Source of the DNA: Bradyrhizobium australiense
GTDB taxonomy: Bacteria; Pseudomonadota; Alphaproteobacteria; Rhizobiales; Xanthobacteraceae
Assembly (NCBI RefSeq): GCF_013114825.1
Contig: NZ_JAAVLX010000001.1
Location: forward strand, 682,001 to 746,000
DNA length: 64,000 bases
Direction: 5' to 3'
This document shows positions 8,411 to 17,586 of the stretch, in pieces; the stretch's first letter is position 1; every line of letters begins with the position of its first letter. The translations under genes were made by a program, and so were the position numbers. A model generated the notes under the pieces. It made no database searches. It was not told where the DNA came from and saw only the letters and a program-made list of their open reading frames with translations.

Positions 8411-8551
8411 TGTCGTCCCGGACAAGCGAGCGTAGCGAGCGCTGATCCGGGACCCATAACCACAGGAGTCGTTTTGCGAAGGCTGGTGCTCCAGCCTGCT
8501 TCACAACTCGATCTTGTGGTTATGGGTCCCGGCTCTCCACCGGGACGACAG
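8411..8551. repeat. Palindromic repeat, family B copy 3
   Basis: It runs from TGTCGTCCCGGACAAGCGAG to CGGGACGACAG, with CCCATAACCACAG and TGTGGTTATGGG as inner pairing arms. It lies between the convergent beta-lactamase and lactonase genes and can serve both as a 3' hairpin. Confidence 0.8.
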
Positions 8552-8567
8552 CCGTGTACGCTGAAAC

Positions 8568-9536
<969 letters not shown>

Positions 9537-9630
9537 TTGCTGATCTCGTTGTTGCGTTCCCTGAGCGTTTGAGTTTGCTATCATTCCCGGCTAATGACCG
9601 CAAATCGATCGCGAGATTACGAGGAACGAA

Positions 9631-10452
9631 ATGCCACGCATATTGATGACCGGCGCCGCCGGCGGGATCGGCACATCCTTGCGCAAGCTGTTGCCGCCGA
9701 TCTACCCGGACCTGCTGCTGAGCGATTTGAAGCCGCCGGCCGATCTCGGCAAGGACGAAAAGTTCAAGGCGGCCGATCTCGCCGATCTAGGCCAGGTCGA
9801 GGCGATCTGCGAAGGCGTCGACGGCATCCTGCATTTTGGCGGCTACTCGGTGGAGGGCCCCTGGGATTCGATCCTGCAGGCCAACATCATCGGCGGCTAC
9901 AATGTGTTCGAGGCGGCCCGGAAGAAGGGCGTCAAGCGCGTGGTGTTCGCCTCGTCCAACCACGCGGTCGGCTTCTATCCGCGCCATCACCGGATCGGCA
10001 CCGACGTCACCGCGCGCCCCGACAGCCGCTATGGCGTCAGCAAGGTATTCGGCGAGGCGGTAGGTGCCCTCTATGCCGACAAGCACGGACTCCGCACCAC
10101 CTGTATCCGGATTGGCAATTTCGGCGAGAAGCCGCTGGATCATCGCAGGCTTTCAATCTGGCTCAAGCCGGAGGACCTGGTGCAGCTCTGCCGCATCGGT
10201 TTGGAGCATCCCGACATCCATTTCGAGATCTTCTACGGCGCCTCCCATAACGAGCGCGCCTGGTGGGACAACCATCGCGCCTACGAACTCGGCTATCGGC
10301 CGACCGGCCGTGGAGAGGATTTCCGTGAACACGCGATGGCCGAGCAGGCCAAGCTGAAACCGGATCCGGTCGGCGATTACTACCAGGGCGGCACGTTCTG
10401 CAGCATGGAGTTCGACGGGGACGAGAATAGGATCATCGATTGGAAGAAGTGA
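9631..10452 (+). CDS. udh: Uronate dehydrogenase (NAD+, short-chain dehydrogenase/epimerase fold)
   Basis: The 273-residue protein has a Rossmann start (ILMTGAAGGIGTSLR), a serine pair in FASSNHAVGFYP and the catalytic YGVSK (Y134, K138). The overall pattern, including NIIGGYNVFEAAR and SHNERAWWDN, matches uronate dehydrogenase of Agrobacterium as I remember it. It oxidises glucuronate or galacturonate to the aldarolactone, the first step of the oxidative uronate pathway. It starts after GAGGAACGAA. Lactonase, dehydratase and GntR neighbours support a sugar-acid pathway. Related NAD-dependent epimerases of unknown substrate are the main alternative. Confidence 0.82.
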   Translation: MPRILMTGAAGGIGTSLRKLLPPIYPDLLLSDLKPPADLGKDEKFKAADLADLGQVEAICEGVDGILHFGGYSVEGPWDSILQANIIGGYNVFEAARKKGVKRVVFASSNHAVGFYPRHHRIGTDVTARPDSRYGVSKVFGEAVGALYADKHGLRTTCIRIGNFGEKPLDHRRLSIWLKPEDLVQLCRIGLEHPDIHFEIFYGASHNERAWWDNHRAYELGYRPTGRGEDFREHAMAEQAKLKPDPVGDYYQGGTFCSMEFDGDENRIIDWKK

Positions 10453-10463
10453 CGCCGGAGGCG

Positions 10464-10578
10464 CATTCCGGGGCGCGTAGCGAACCTCAGATGCGCGATT
10501 GCGCATCGGGGAATCTCGAGATTCTCAGATGGTGCAACAGCACATCATGGTTCACGCTTCGCCTGCCCGGAATGACGG
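10464..10578. repeat. Palindromic repeat, family C copy 1
   Basis: CATTCCGGGGCGCG at the left pairs with CCCGGAATGACGG at the right, around a central GAATCTCGAGATTC palindrome. It sits between convergent genes. The right half encodes the last codons and stop of the GntR-type regulator at 10545. A second copy is at 60557. Confidence 0.75.
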
Positions 10579-11273
10579 TCTCTATCTTGGTCCGAGTCGC
10601 GATTAATCCGGCCCAGGTAATCCGACTTGCTGAACTGCATGTGATCGACGCAGAGCTGCGCCAGTGCCCAGCTGTCGCGGCCCTTCAAGAGTTCGATCAT
10701 GAGCTCGTGCTGGCGGCGTGACAGTGCCAGCCCCTGCGTGTCGGCGAGATTCTTGGCACGCATCGGGAGCGTCAGGTTCATGTAGTCCTGCAGCGAGCGC
10801 ACCAGATACGGGTTACCGCAGGCGGAGAACAGCGCGACATGGAACGCGTCGTTGGCTTCGTGGATGCCGCGCAAATCCTGCGCGTCGGCTTTGACGCAAT
10901 ACTGCCGCTGCAGCTCGTTCAACTGCTCGATAAGGCTGGTGGGAGCGGGTAGCGCAATCATCAGCGCCGCCTGCCGCGTCAGCATTTCCCGCACCTCGTA
11001 GATCTGCCGCACCTCCTCGGCCGAATAGAACCGCACGGTCGCGCCGATGTTTTTCTCGCGCAGCACGATGCCCTGGCGTTCCATTTGAAATAGCGCCTGG
11101 CGCACGAAATGCCGGCTGGCGCCGTAACGCTGCATCAGCGTGTCCTCGACCAGCCGCAAGCCCGGCGCGAAGCGGCCGAAGATGATGTCCTCCTCGAGCC
11201 GGCGGATCACTTCCGCCTGTTCCTCCTCGCGCGACAGGGTAGGCGTTTCGGCGGACGCTTGCTGAGGCTTCAT
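10545..11273 (-). CDS. GntR-family (FCD) transcriptional regulator
   Basis: The 242-residue protein has an N-terminal winged helix (VIRRLEEDIIFGRFAPGLRL, then RHFVRQALFQMERQGIV) and a C-terminal all-helical FCD domain, with histidines in HEANDAFHVALF and in SRRQHELMIELL that usually bind a metal or acid ligand. FCD regulators often control sugar-acid catabolism, which fits the neighbours. The ATG at 11273 follows GGGAGG and overlaps the stop of the upstream dehydrogenase by four bases, so the two are translationally coupled. The last ~10 residues (HSGQAKREP) are encoded by repeat C1. The likely operator is the ATTGTCAAT pair at 12323-12395. Confidence 0.92.
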   Translation of the reverse strand: MKPQQASAETPTLSREEEQAEVIRRLEEDIIFGRFAPGLRLVEDTLMQRYGASRHFVRQALFQMERQGIVLREKNIGATVRFYSAEEVRQIYEVREMLTRQAALMIALPAPTSLIEQLNELQRQYCVKADAQDLRGIHEANDAFHVALFSACGNPYLVRSLQDYMNLTLPMRAKNLADTQGLALSRRQHELMIELLKGRDSWALAQLCVDHMQFSKSDYLGRINRDSDQDRDRHSGQAKREP

Positions 11274-12277
11274 CGCGAAGCCTCCCAGCCGGATAGCCGA
11301 TAGCAATCCTCCACCAGCAGCAGCGTCTGAAGATTATCCTGCGGCGCCGTCTCGAACAGCGTGTTGTCGCACAGCGATTTCACGAAATGCGTAATCGTCC
11401 GATTATAGGAGCCCTGATATTCAATCGCGAGATCGTAGGTGCGCTCGGCGGGCGTGGCGCCCGAACAGATCAGCAATGGCCCGTCGAGCCTGATCGCGCC
11501 CTTGTCGCCGAGAATCTCCAGCCGGTCGACCTGCGTAGCCGGATGGCCGTGGGCGGCAAAGCTGGCGAAGACCGAAACGCCTGCGCCGCTGCCGGTCGTA
11601 AGCTGGATCACCGCACCATCTTCACCGGCGAGGAGATCGCTGGAACGGGAGAGCTGCGCCGCCGTGACGCGCAGTGGGCCGAGCAGCATGCGCAGCGTAT
11701 CGAGATGATGGATCAGCACCTCCGCAACGAGCATGCGCCGTTCCCGACACATGAAGGGTTGCCGCTCCAGCGCCGGAGAAAGCCCGTCCGGCCCCGGCAG
11801 CACGCCTGATGTCAGGAGCGTGAGTTGCGCCTGCTTGATGTTGCCGATGCGGCCTTCGCGGAGCCAAGCTGCGGCATCACGGTAATAGCCGCGAAATCGC
11901 CAGTTCTCGTGCACCATCAGCCGCGTCAGATCCGCAACTTCAGCGGCGAGATCAGTCGCCTCCTGCAGGTTGGGCGCGAGCGGCTTCTGGCAAAGCACCG
12001 GCAGCCGGTGTTTTGCGGCGAGCCGCACCAGCGGCGCGTGCATTTCGCGGGGCGCTGCGATATCGATGGCGTCGAGTTCGGTTGCCTTGAGCATCGCCTC
12101 GGCATCAGGAAAGGTCTGCGATATCTCGAACTCGCTCGCGCGCCGCGCGGCGTTTTCGCTGGAGGGATCAGCGATCGCCACGACGCGGGCTTGATCTGAT
12201 ATGCTTGCCCAGCCGACGAGATGATGGCGGCTCACCATGCCGGCGCCGATGAGGCCAATGCGCAACGGTTGGTTCAT
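11270..12277 (-). CDS. Gfo/Idh/MocA-family oxidoreductase
   Basis: The 335-residue protein has an N-terminal Rossmann fold (LRIGLIGAGMVSRHH), the family's CQKPLAPN in place of the usual EKP motif, and a C-terminal alpha/beta domain with VAEVLIHHLDTLRMLLG, where a histidine-aspartate pair fits the active site. These enzymes oxidise or reduce sugar or inositol derivatives with NAD(P). A sugar acid or lactone substrate fits the context. It is first in a two-gene minus-strand unit with the GntR regulator and divergent from the dehydratase at 12445. The ATG at 12277 is chosen because upstream codons look non-coding and overlap the operator region. Confidence 0.88.
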   Translation of the reverse strand: MNQPLRIGLIGAGMVSRHHLVGWASISDQARVVAIADPSSENAARRASEFEISQTFPDAEAMLKATELDAIDIAAPREMHAPLVRLAAKHRLPVLCQKPLAPNLQEATDLAAEVADLTRLMVHENWRFRGYYRDAAAWLREGRIGNIKQAQLTLLTSGVLPGPDGLSPALERQPFMCRERRMLVAEVLIHHLDTLRMLLGPLRVTAAQLSRSSDLLAGEDGAVIQLTTGSGAGVSVFASFAAHGHPATQVDRLEILGDKGAIRLDGPLLICSGATPAERTYDLAIEYQGSYNRTITHFVKSLCDNTLFETAPQDNLQTLLLVEDCYRLSGWEASR

Positions 12278-12322
12278 GAGCGCGTTTCCAGTTTTGATGG
12301 AAAAACAGCATGCAAGCGCACC

Positions 12323-12395
12323 ATTGTCAATAATATTGCTCTTGTGTTGGGGGTAGTACCCCCGCTTTTGACGTCCAAGGATCAACATTGACAAT
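12323..12395. promoter_or_regulatory. Divergent operator region: inverted ATTGTCAAT pair with a central palindrome
   Basis: ATTGTCAAT at 12323-12331 and its inverse complement ATTGACAAT at 12387-12395 lie 64 bases apart, start to start. Both are followed by AAT on the plus strand. Between them GGGGGTAGTACCCCC (12349-12363) is a perfect 15-bp hairpin or palindrome. The placement between the divergent dehydrogenase/GntR unit and the dehydratase suggests binding of the GntR-type regulator at two sites, perhaps with looping. Confidence 0.5.
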
Positions 12396-12444
12396 AATCT
12401 GCTAGGCTCCTTAAGTGCCCATCCACGACGACAGGAAGAAAAAA

Positions 12445-14151
12445 ATGGCCGACGGACTTCGCAAGGGACTGACGAGCTACGGCGATGCTGGCTTCTCGCT
12501 ATTCCTGCGCAAGGCCTTCATCAAGGCGATGGGCTATTCGGATGATGCGCTCAATCGGCCGATCGTCGGCATCACCAATACCTACAGCGACTACAACCCC
12601 TGTCACGGCAACGTTCCGCAGATCATCGAAGCGGTGAAGCGCGGTGTAATGCTGAGTGGCGCGATGCCGATGGTGTTCCCGACGATTTCGATCGCCGAGA
12701 GCTTTGCCTATCCGACCTCGATGTACCTGCGCAATCTGATGGCGATGGATACCGAGGAGATGATCCGCGCTCAGCCGATGGACGCCGTGGTCGTGATCGG
12801 CGGGTGCGACAAGACGTTGCCGGCGCAGATCATGGCCGCAGTCTCGGCCGACCTGCCGACGGTCGTCATTCCGGTCGGGCCGATGGTGGTCGGGCACCAC
12901 AGGGGCGAGGTGCTCGGTGCCTGCACCGATTGCCGCCGTCTCTGGGCGAAATATCGCGCGGGCGAAATCGATGACAACGAGATCGAAGCCGTCAACGGCC
13001 GGCTCGCGCCTTCGGTCGGCACCTGCATGGTGATGGGCACGGCCAGCACCATGGCGTGCATCACCGAGGCGCTCGGGCTATCACTGCCGATGAGCGCGAC
13101 GATCCCAGCGCCGCACGCCGAGCGGTTCCGTTCGGCGGAGGCCAGCGGCAGGGTGGCGGCCGAAATGGCGAAAGCCAAGGGACCGAGGCCAAGCGCGATT
13201 CTGACGCCGGCATCGTTCCGCAACGCGCAGGTCGTGATGCAGGCTATCGGCGGCTCGACCAACGGTCTGATCCATCTCACTGCGATCGCCCATCGCTCGC
13301 CGCACAAGATCGACCTCGCGACGTTCGACAGGCTCGGCCGCGAGGTGCCGGTGCTCGTCGACCTGAAACCGTCGGGCGAGCATTACATGGAGCATTTCCA
13401 TCATGCCGGCGGCGTGCCGAAGTTGATGGCGCAACTCGGCGACCTCATCGATCTCGACGCAAAGATCATTACTGGGCAGACACTGCGCGATATTGTGGCG
13501 GGCGCGGAGGATGTTCCAGGACAGGACGCCATCCGTGCGCGGGACAATCCGATCAAGGCCGAAGGCGCGATGGCGGTGCTGCACGGCAATCTCGCGCCGC
13601 GCGGCGCCGTCATCAAACAATCGGCAGCGAGCCCAAAACTACTGCAGCACACCGGCCGTGCCGTGGTGTTCGAATCCGTCGAGGACATGACGCTGCGGGT
13701 CGACGACCCCGATCTCGACGTCAACGCTGACGACGTGCTGGTGCTGCGCAACGCCGGCCCCAAGGGCGCGCCGGGCATGCCCGAGGCTGGCTATCTGCCG
13801 ATCCCGAAGAAGCTTGCGCGCGGCGGCACCAAGGACATGGTGCGAATATCGGACGCGCGGATGAGCGGCACTGCGTTCGGTACCATCGTGCTGCACATCA
13901 CGCCGGAGTCCGCCGTGGGCGGGCCACTGGCGCTGGTGAAGAACGGCGACATGATCCGGCTCGATGTCGCCAAGCGCAGCATCGATCTCCTGGTCGATGA
14001 CGCGGAACTGGAGAAGCGGCGGGCGGCGCTTGCGCCGGCCGCAACGCCCGAATGGGCGAAGCGCGGCTACGCGCACCTGTTTAACGAGACGATTCTGCAG
14101 GCCGACGAGGGCTGCGATTTCGATTTTATGCGCGGGCAGGGAAAGGGCTAG
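12445..14151 (+). CDS. IlvD/Edd-family sugar-acid dehydratase (arabinonate/xylonate type)
   Basis: The 568-residue protein has the three Fe-S cysteines of the family at C53 (NPCHGNVP), C121 (GGCDKTLPAQ) and C194 (PSVGTCMVMGTAS). The spacing is the one I recall for the [2Fe-2S] L-arabinonate dehydratase of Rhizobium. It removes water from a sugar acid to give a 2-keto-3-deoxy acid. True IlvD is possible, but the sugar-acid neighbours and the inserted segment between C121 and C194 favour the pentonate/hexonate group. The ATG at 12445 follows AGGAAG; a GTG 30 bases upstream lacks a site. It is divergent from the GntR unit. Confidence 0.87.
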   Translation: MADGLRKGLTSYGDAGFSLFLRKAFIKAMGYSDDALNRPIVGITNTYSDYNPCHGNVPQIIEAVKRGVMLSGAMPMVFPTISIAESFAYPTSMYLRNLMAMDTEEMIRAQPMDAVVVIGGCDKTLPAQIMAAVSADLPTVVIPVGPMVVGHHRGEVLGACTDCRRLWAKYRAGEIDDNEIEAVNGRLAPSVGTCMVMGTASTMACITEALGLSLPMSATIPAPHAERFRSAEASGRVAAEMAKAKGPRPSAILTPASFRNAQVVMQAIGGSTNGLIHLTAIAHRSPHKIDLATFDRLGREVPVLVDLKPSGEHYMEHFHHAGGVPKLMAQLGDLIDLDAKIITGQTLRDIVAGAEDVPGQDAIRARDNPIKAEGAMAVLHGNLAPRGAVIKQSAASPKLLQHTGRAVVFESVEDMTLRVDDPDLDVNADDVLVLRNAGPKGAPGMPEAGYLPIPKKLARGGTKDMVRISDARMSGTAFGTIVLHITPESAVGGPLALVKNGDMIRLDVAKRSIDLLVDDAELEKRRAALAPAATPEWAKRGYAHLFNETILQADEGCDFDFMRGQGKG

Positions 14152-14160
14152 CTCTGTGGT

Positions 14161-14257
14161 GTCATGCTCCGCGAAAGCGGGACGTCCAGTACTCCAAGGC
14201 ATTGAATTTGAATCGAAAGAGCGCGGCGTACTGGATCATCCGCTTTCGCGGATGATG
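14161..14257. repeat. Palindromic repeat, family A copy 2
   Basis: GTCATGCTCCGCGAAAGCGG on the left and CCGCTTTCGCGGATGATGA on the right pair, and inner CCAGTA and TACTGG arms also match. It lies between the convergent dehydratase and enoyl-CoA hydratase genes. Confidence 0.75.
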
Positions 14258-14286
14258 ATAATTGAGTAGACGGCACCGGCGCGCCG

Positions 14287-15078
14287 CTACTTCCCCTTGC
14301 TGGTAAACTTCTTCACCGCAATGCGAAATTCATCGGTTTGCATGGCATCGATGATCTTCGCTTCCTCGGCATCGAGCTGCTGCTTCGTCGGCGTTACCGC
14401 GGACTGATAGACCAGCGACTTGGTGCCGGCGATCGCCGCTGCCGGGTTCTGTGCCAGCCGCTCGGCGAATTTGCGCGTTTCAGCCTTCAACTCCGCCGCC
14501 GGAACGACGCGGGCGACCAAGCCCCATTCGTAAGCCTGCTGCGCGGTAAAGCTGTCTTCGGCCAGAAAGATCTGCAGCGCGCGGCGGGTGCCGACGGTGC
14601 CGACCATGCCGACGGTGCTGCCGCCATCCGGCGAGACACCGATCTTGGCATAGGCCGGCGTGAAGCGGGCATCATCGGCGGCGATACACAGATCGGTGAC
14701 GAAGGCGAGTCCCATGCCGGCGCCGGCGGCGGAGCCATGGACGCTGGACAGCACGATCTTGGGCATCCGCCGCACCGTTTCGATGAAAGCATGATAGTGC
14801 TTCAGCAGTTCGCCGACCACGGGCGCGATCGTATCGTTGGCGGCGGCGGCTCCGATGGTCTGCAGATCGCCGCCGGCCGAGAAGGCCCGGCCTTCGCCCT
14901 CGATCACCAGCACCCTTATGTCGTCATTGCCTTCGACCTCGGCGCCGAGTTGCTCGAGCTTTTGCGCGATCGAGAGATTGATGGAGTTGAAGGCCGCGGG
15001 GCGATTGAGCGTGATCGTCGCAATCGGGCCCTCAATCCTGAGCAGGGCAGGGGCGGCGGTATCATCGGAAGTCGACAT
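14287..15078 (-). CDS. Enoyl-CoA hydratase/isomerase family protein (isomerase-like active site)
   Basis: The 263-residue crotonase-fold protein has both oxyanion-hole segments (AFSAGGDLQ and HGSAAGAGMGLA). Classical hydratases carry two catalytic glutamates. Here the second region reads KIGVSPDGGST, with an aspartate after the proline, as in PaaG-type enoyl-CoA isomerases, and no glutamate at the first position. An isomerase or other CoA-ester activity is therefore more likely than hydration. The ATG at 15078 has GAGG six bases upstream; an in-frame start at 15156 has no site. It stands alone and is divergent from the ferredoxin reductase. Confidence 0.85.
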   Translation of the reverse strand: MSTSDDTAAPALLRIEGPIATITLNRPAAFNSINLSIAQKLEQLGAEVEGNDDIRVLVIEGEGRAFSAGGDLQTIGAAAANDTIAPVVGELLKHYHAFIETVRRMPKIVLSSVHGSAAGAGMGLAFVTDLCIAADDARFTPAYAKIGVSPDGGSTVGMVGTVGTRRALQIFLAEDSFTAQQAYEWGLVARVVPAAELKAETRKFAERLAQNPAAAIAGTKSLVYQSAVTPTKQQLDAEEAKIIDAMQTDEFRIAVKKFTSKGK

Positions 15079-15306
15079 GGCTGCCTCGGGGACGCTGATA
15101 GGCCTGACATTTAAATGGAGAAGGCAAGAGGTGACAATCCCCGGCCGGGCTCGCAAAATGCGGCAAAGACCGCCTCAAGGCCTCCGACGCTCTTGCGTCT
15201 CGTCGTACCATGAGGTCAGATAGCGCCCGTCATCGTTCGGGACGGACACGAGCGCCGCTCCCAAGGGACGAGGCAGGCAAGCCAAAATCACTGGAGAGGA
15301 AACGAC

Positions 15307-15348
15307 ATGGGTCATTCCCGTGCGCTCGAACGTAGGATGTCCCTATGA
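15307..15348 (+). CDS. 13-codon leader ORF coupled to the ferredoxin reductase start
   Basis: ATG at 15307 follows a strong GGAGAGG site and encodes MGHSRALERRMSL. Its TGA overlaps the ATG of the reductase (ATGA at 15345-15348). The reductase's own upstream site is weaker (AGGATGTCCCT). This arrangement suggests translational coupling. The peptide could also be a by-product with no function of its own. Confidence 0.45.
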   Translation: MGHSRALERRMSL

Positions 15349-16565
15349 CGGCAGGAGCGGTTGTCATCATCGGCGCGGGCCACGCCGGCTATCAGCTTGC
15401 GGCCTCGCTGCGCCAGCACGGCTTTTCCGAACAAGTCACGTTGTTGAACGATGAGGGCCATCTGCCGTACCAGCGCCCGCCGCTGTCCAAGGCTTATCTG
15501 AAGGGAACCGGCGGGCCTGACAGCCTGATGTTCCGGCCGGAAAAATTCTATCGCGACCAGAACATCGACCTGATCTCCGACCGTGCGGTATCGATCAACC
15601 GCGCCGCGCGCAGGGTGTTGCTCGCCTCCGGCACATCGCTCGACTACTGCCATCTGGTGTTGGCGACCGGTGCGCGCAATCGGTTGCTCGACATTCCCAA
15701 TGCCAATCTCGACAGTGTGCGCTACTTGCGGACGCTCGACGAAAGCCAGTCCCTGCGCGATTACATCACGGCAGGCCAGCGCGTCATCGTCATCGGCGCC
15801 GGGTTTATCGGGCTGGAGTTCGCGGCGACGGCGCGGGCCAAGGGCCTCGAAGTCGACGTTGTTGAGCTGGCACCGCGGGTTATGGCGCGCGCGGTGACGG
15901 CGGAGATCTCGGAATACTTTCAATCGCGGCACGCCGCGGCCGGTATCCGGATTCATCTCGGCGTACAGGTCACGAGCATCGAGAGCGACGGCAGCAAGGT
16001 CACCGGTGTGAGCATCAGCGACGGCCGGCATATCAAAGCCGATCTGATCGTAGTCGGCGTCGGCGTCCTGCCCAACGTCGAGCTGGCGGCTGACGCCGGC
16101 CTGCCGGTTGCATCGGGTATCATCGTCGATGAGCACCTGCTGACCGCCGATTCCAATATCTCGGCGATCGGCGACTGCGCGCTATTTGCGAGCCCGCGTT
16201 TCGGCGGCTCGCTGCGGCTGGAGTCGGTGCAGAACGCCACCGACCACGCCCGCTGCGTCGCGGCCTGGCTGACCGGCGATGCCAAGCCGTATGACGGCCT
16301 GCCCTGGTTCTGGAGCGATCAGGGGCCCGACAAGCTCCAGATCGCTGGGCTAACCACCGGCTACGACCGCGTGGTGGTGCGCGGCGATCGCGCCCAGGCG
16401 GCATTCTCGGCTTTTTGCTACAGGGATGAACAACTCGTCGGCATCGAGTCGGTCAATCGCGCGGGCGATCACATGTTCGGACGACGCCTGCTTGCTGCCC
16501 ACGGCTCGATCACGCCCGAGCAGGCGGCCAATCCCGGCTTCGACCTGAAGAGTGCGCTGACTTAA
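15345..16565 (+). CDS. NAD(P)H-dependent ferredoxin/rubredoxin reductase (FAD)
   Basis: The 406-residue protein has two dinucleotide-binding folds: FAD (VVIIGAGHAGYQLAASLR) near the start and NAD (VIVIGAGFIGLEFAATAR) near 145. The PYQRPPLSK motif and the AIGDCALF signature near 280 are those of putidaredoxin-reductase-type enzymes. It passes electrons from NAD(P)H to a [2Fe-2S] ferredoxin or rubredoxin serving a P450 or dioxygenase. No ferredoxin gene is next to it. The nearest stand-alone P450 is at 33472, and any partnership is a guess. Confidence 0.92.
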   Translation: MTAGAVVIIGAGHAGYQLAASLRQHGFSEQVTLLNDEGHLPYQRPPLSKAYLKGTGGPDSLMFRPEKFYRDQNIDLISDRAVSINRAARRVLLASGTSLDYCHLVLATGARNRLLDIPNANLDSVRYLRTLDESQSLRDYITAGQRVIVIGAGFIGLEFAATARAKGLEVDVVELAPRVMARAVTAEISEYFQSRHAAAGIRIHLGVQVTSIESDGSKVTGVSISDGRHIKADLIVVGVGVLPNVELAADAGLPVASGIIVDEHLLTADSNISAIGDCALFASPRFGGSLRLESVQNATDHARCVAAWLTGDAKPYDGLPWFWSDQGPDKLQIAGLTTGYDRVVVRGDRAQAAFSAFCYRDEQLVGIESVNRAGDHMFGRRLLAAHGSITPEQAANPGFDLKSALT

Positions 16566-16651
16566 GCCGGACGCGGCCGAGCGCAGCGCAATCCGGGGCT
16601 GTTGCAAGCGGCGTGAGCGCCCCGGATTCCGCTTCGCTCCATCCGGGCTAC
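16566..16651. repeat. Palindromic repeat, family E
   Basis: The left arm (CGGACGCGGCCGAGCGCAGC, then GCAATCCGGGG) and right arm (CCCCGGATTCCGCTTCGCTC, then CATCCGGGCTAC) form the two halves. The right end supplies the stop codon of the ribokinase-like gene at 16648. It lies between convergent genes. I recognise the type as common in Bradyrhizobium. Confidence 0.65.
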
Positions 16652-17562
16652 GAGCTCAACACCGCCGCCACCTCCGCCGCCGTCGGCAGCGACGGCGCGG
16701 CGCCCATTCGCTGCACGCAGATCGATGCGGCGGCATTGGCGTGTTCGATGGCGTCGCGGATCGCTTTTCCGTTGGCAAGCTGCGCGGCGAGGGCGCCGAC
16801 GAAGCAATCCCCGGCGCCGGTGGTGTCCACTGCCTTCACGGCGCGTCCCGCAAACAGCGAGGGCTCGCCGCCGACAAGCGCGAGCACGCCGCGCTTGCCA
16901 AGGGTAACGCAGATGATCTTGTCGGGGCCGATTGGCAGACGCCGTGTCGCTTCAGCGAAACGGGCCGGGTCGTCGGTCTCCTGAAGCTCGGTCTGCGCGA
17001 GAAGTCCAAGTTCGGTCTCGTTGAGGATGAGGATATCGACGAGATCGAGCAGCTCCGGGCCACAGGCGATCGCCGGCGCCGGATTGAGGATGGTGATTGC
17101 CCCGGCCGCGCGCGCCCGTTTGAAGAAGGCGACGATCGTGGGCTGCGGAATTTCGAACTGGCTGACGGCAACATCGCCTTTGGCAAGCGCGGGGCCGGCG
17201 ACATCGTCGTCGCTGACCAGCGCATTGGCTCCGGGCACGACCACGATGGTGTTGTCGGCGTCGGCGATGGTGATCACGGCCGTTCCGGTATGAATATCGG
17301 GGGTGTCCTTGACCAGAGCGAGGTCGACGCCTTGGGCGGTGAGAAACTGCCGCAATTGCTGGCCGAACGCGTCCATGCCCAGCCGGCCGATCAGCGTTGA
17401 CGGTGCGCCGAGTTTTGCGACGGCCACGGCCTGGTTGGCACCCTTGCCGCCAGGAAAATAATGCACCGCCTTGCCGGCGACGGTCTCGCCGATCTTCGGA
17501 TGCCGGTCGGCCGTCGCCACCACATCCATGTTGATGCTACCCGCGACGAACACGCGCCCCAT
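16648..17562 (-). CDS. rbsK: PfkB-family sugar kinase, ribokinase-like
   Basis: The 304-residue protein shows the ribokinase pattern: GSINMDVVA at the start, the first PfkB signature GGKGANQAVAVAKLGA, and the second signature DTTGAGDCFVGALAA with the catalytic aspartate. It phosphorylates a pentose such as ribose with ATP. It follows a second PfkB kinase on the same strand by about 25 bp, so the two are probably one unit. The substrate is not certain, and no ribose transporter lies nearby. Confidence 0.88.
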   Translation of the reverse strand: MGRVFVAGSINMDVVATADRHPKIGETVAGKAVHYFPGGKGANQAVAVAKLGAPSTLIGRLGMDAFGQQLRQFLTAQGVDLALVKDTPDIHTGTAVITIADADNTIVVVPGANALVSDDDVAGPALAKGDVAVSQFEIPQPTIVAFFKRARAAGAITILNPAPAIACGPELLDLVDILILNETELGLLAQTELQETDDPARFAEATRRLPIGPDKIICVTLGKRGVLALVGGEPSLFAGRAVKAVDTTGAGDCFVGALAAQLANGKAIRDAIEHANAAASICVQRMGAAPSLPTAAEVAAVLSS

Positions 17563-17586
17563 GCGTACTAACCCCCGTTCACTTCC

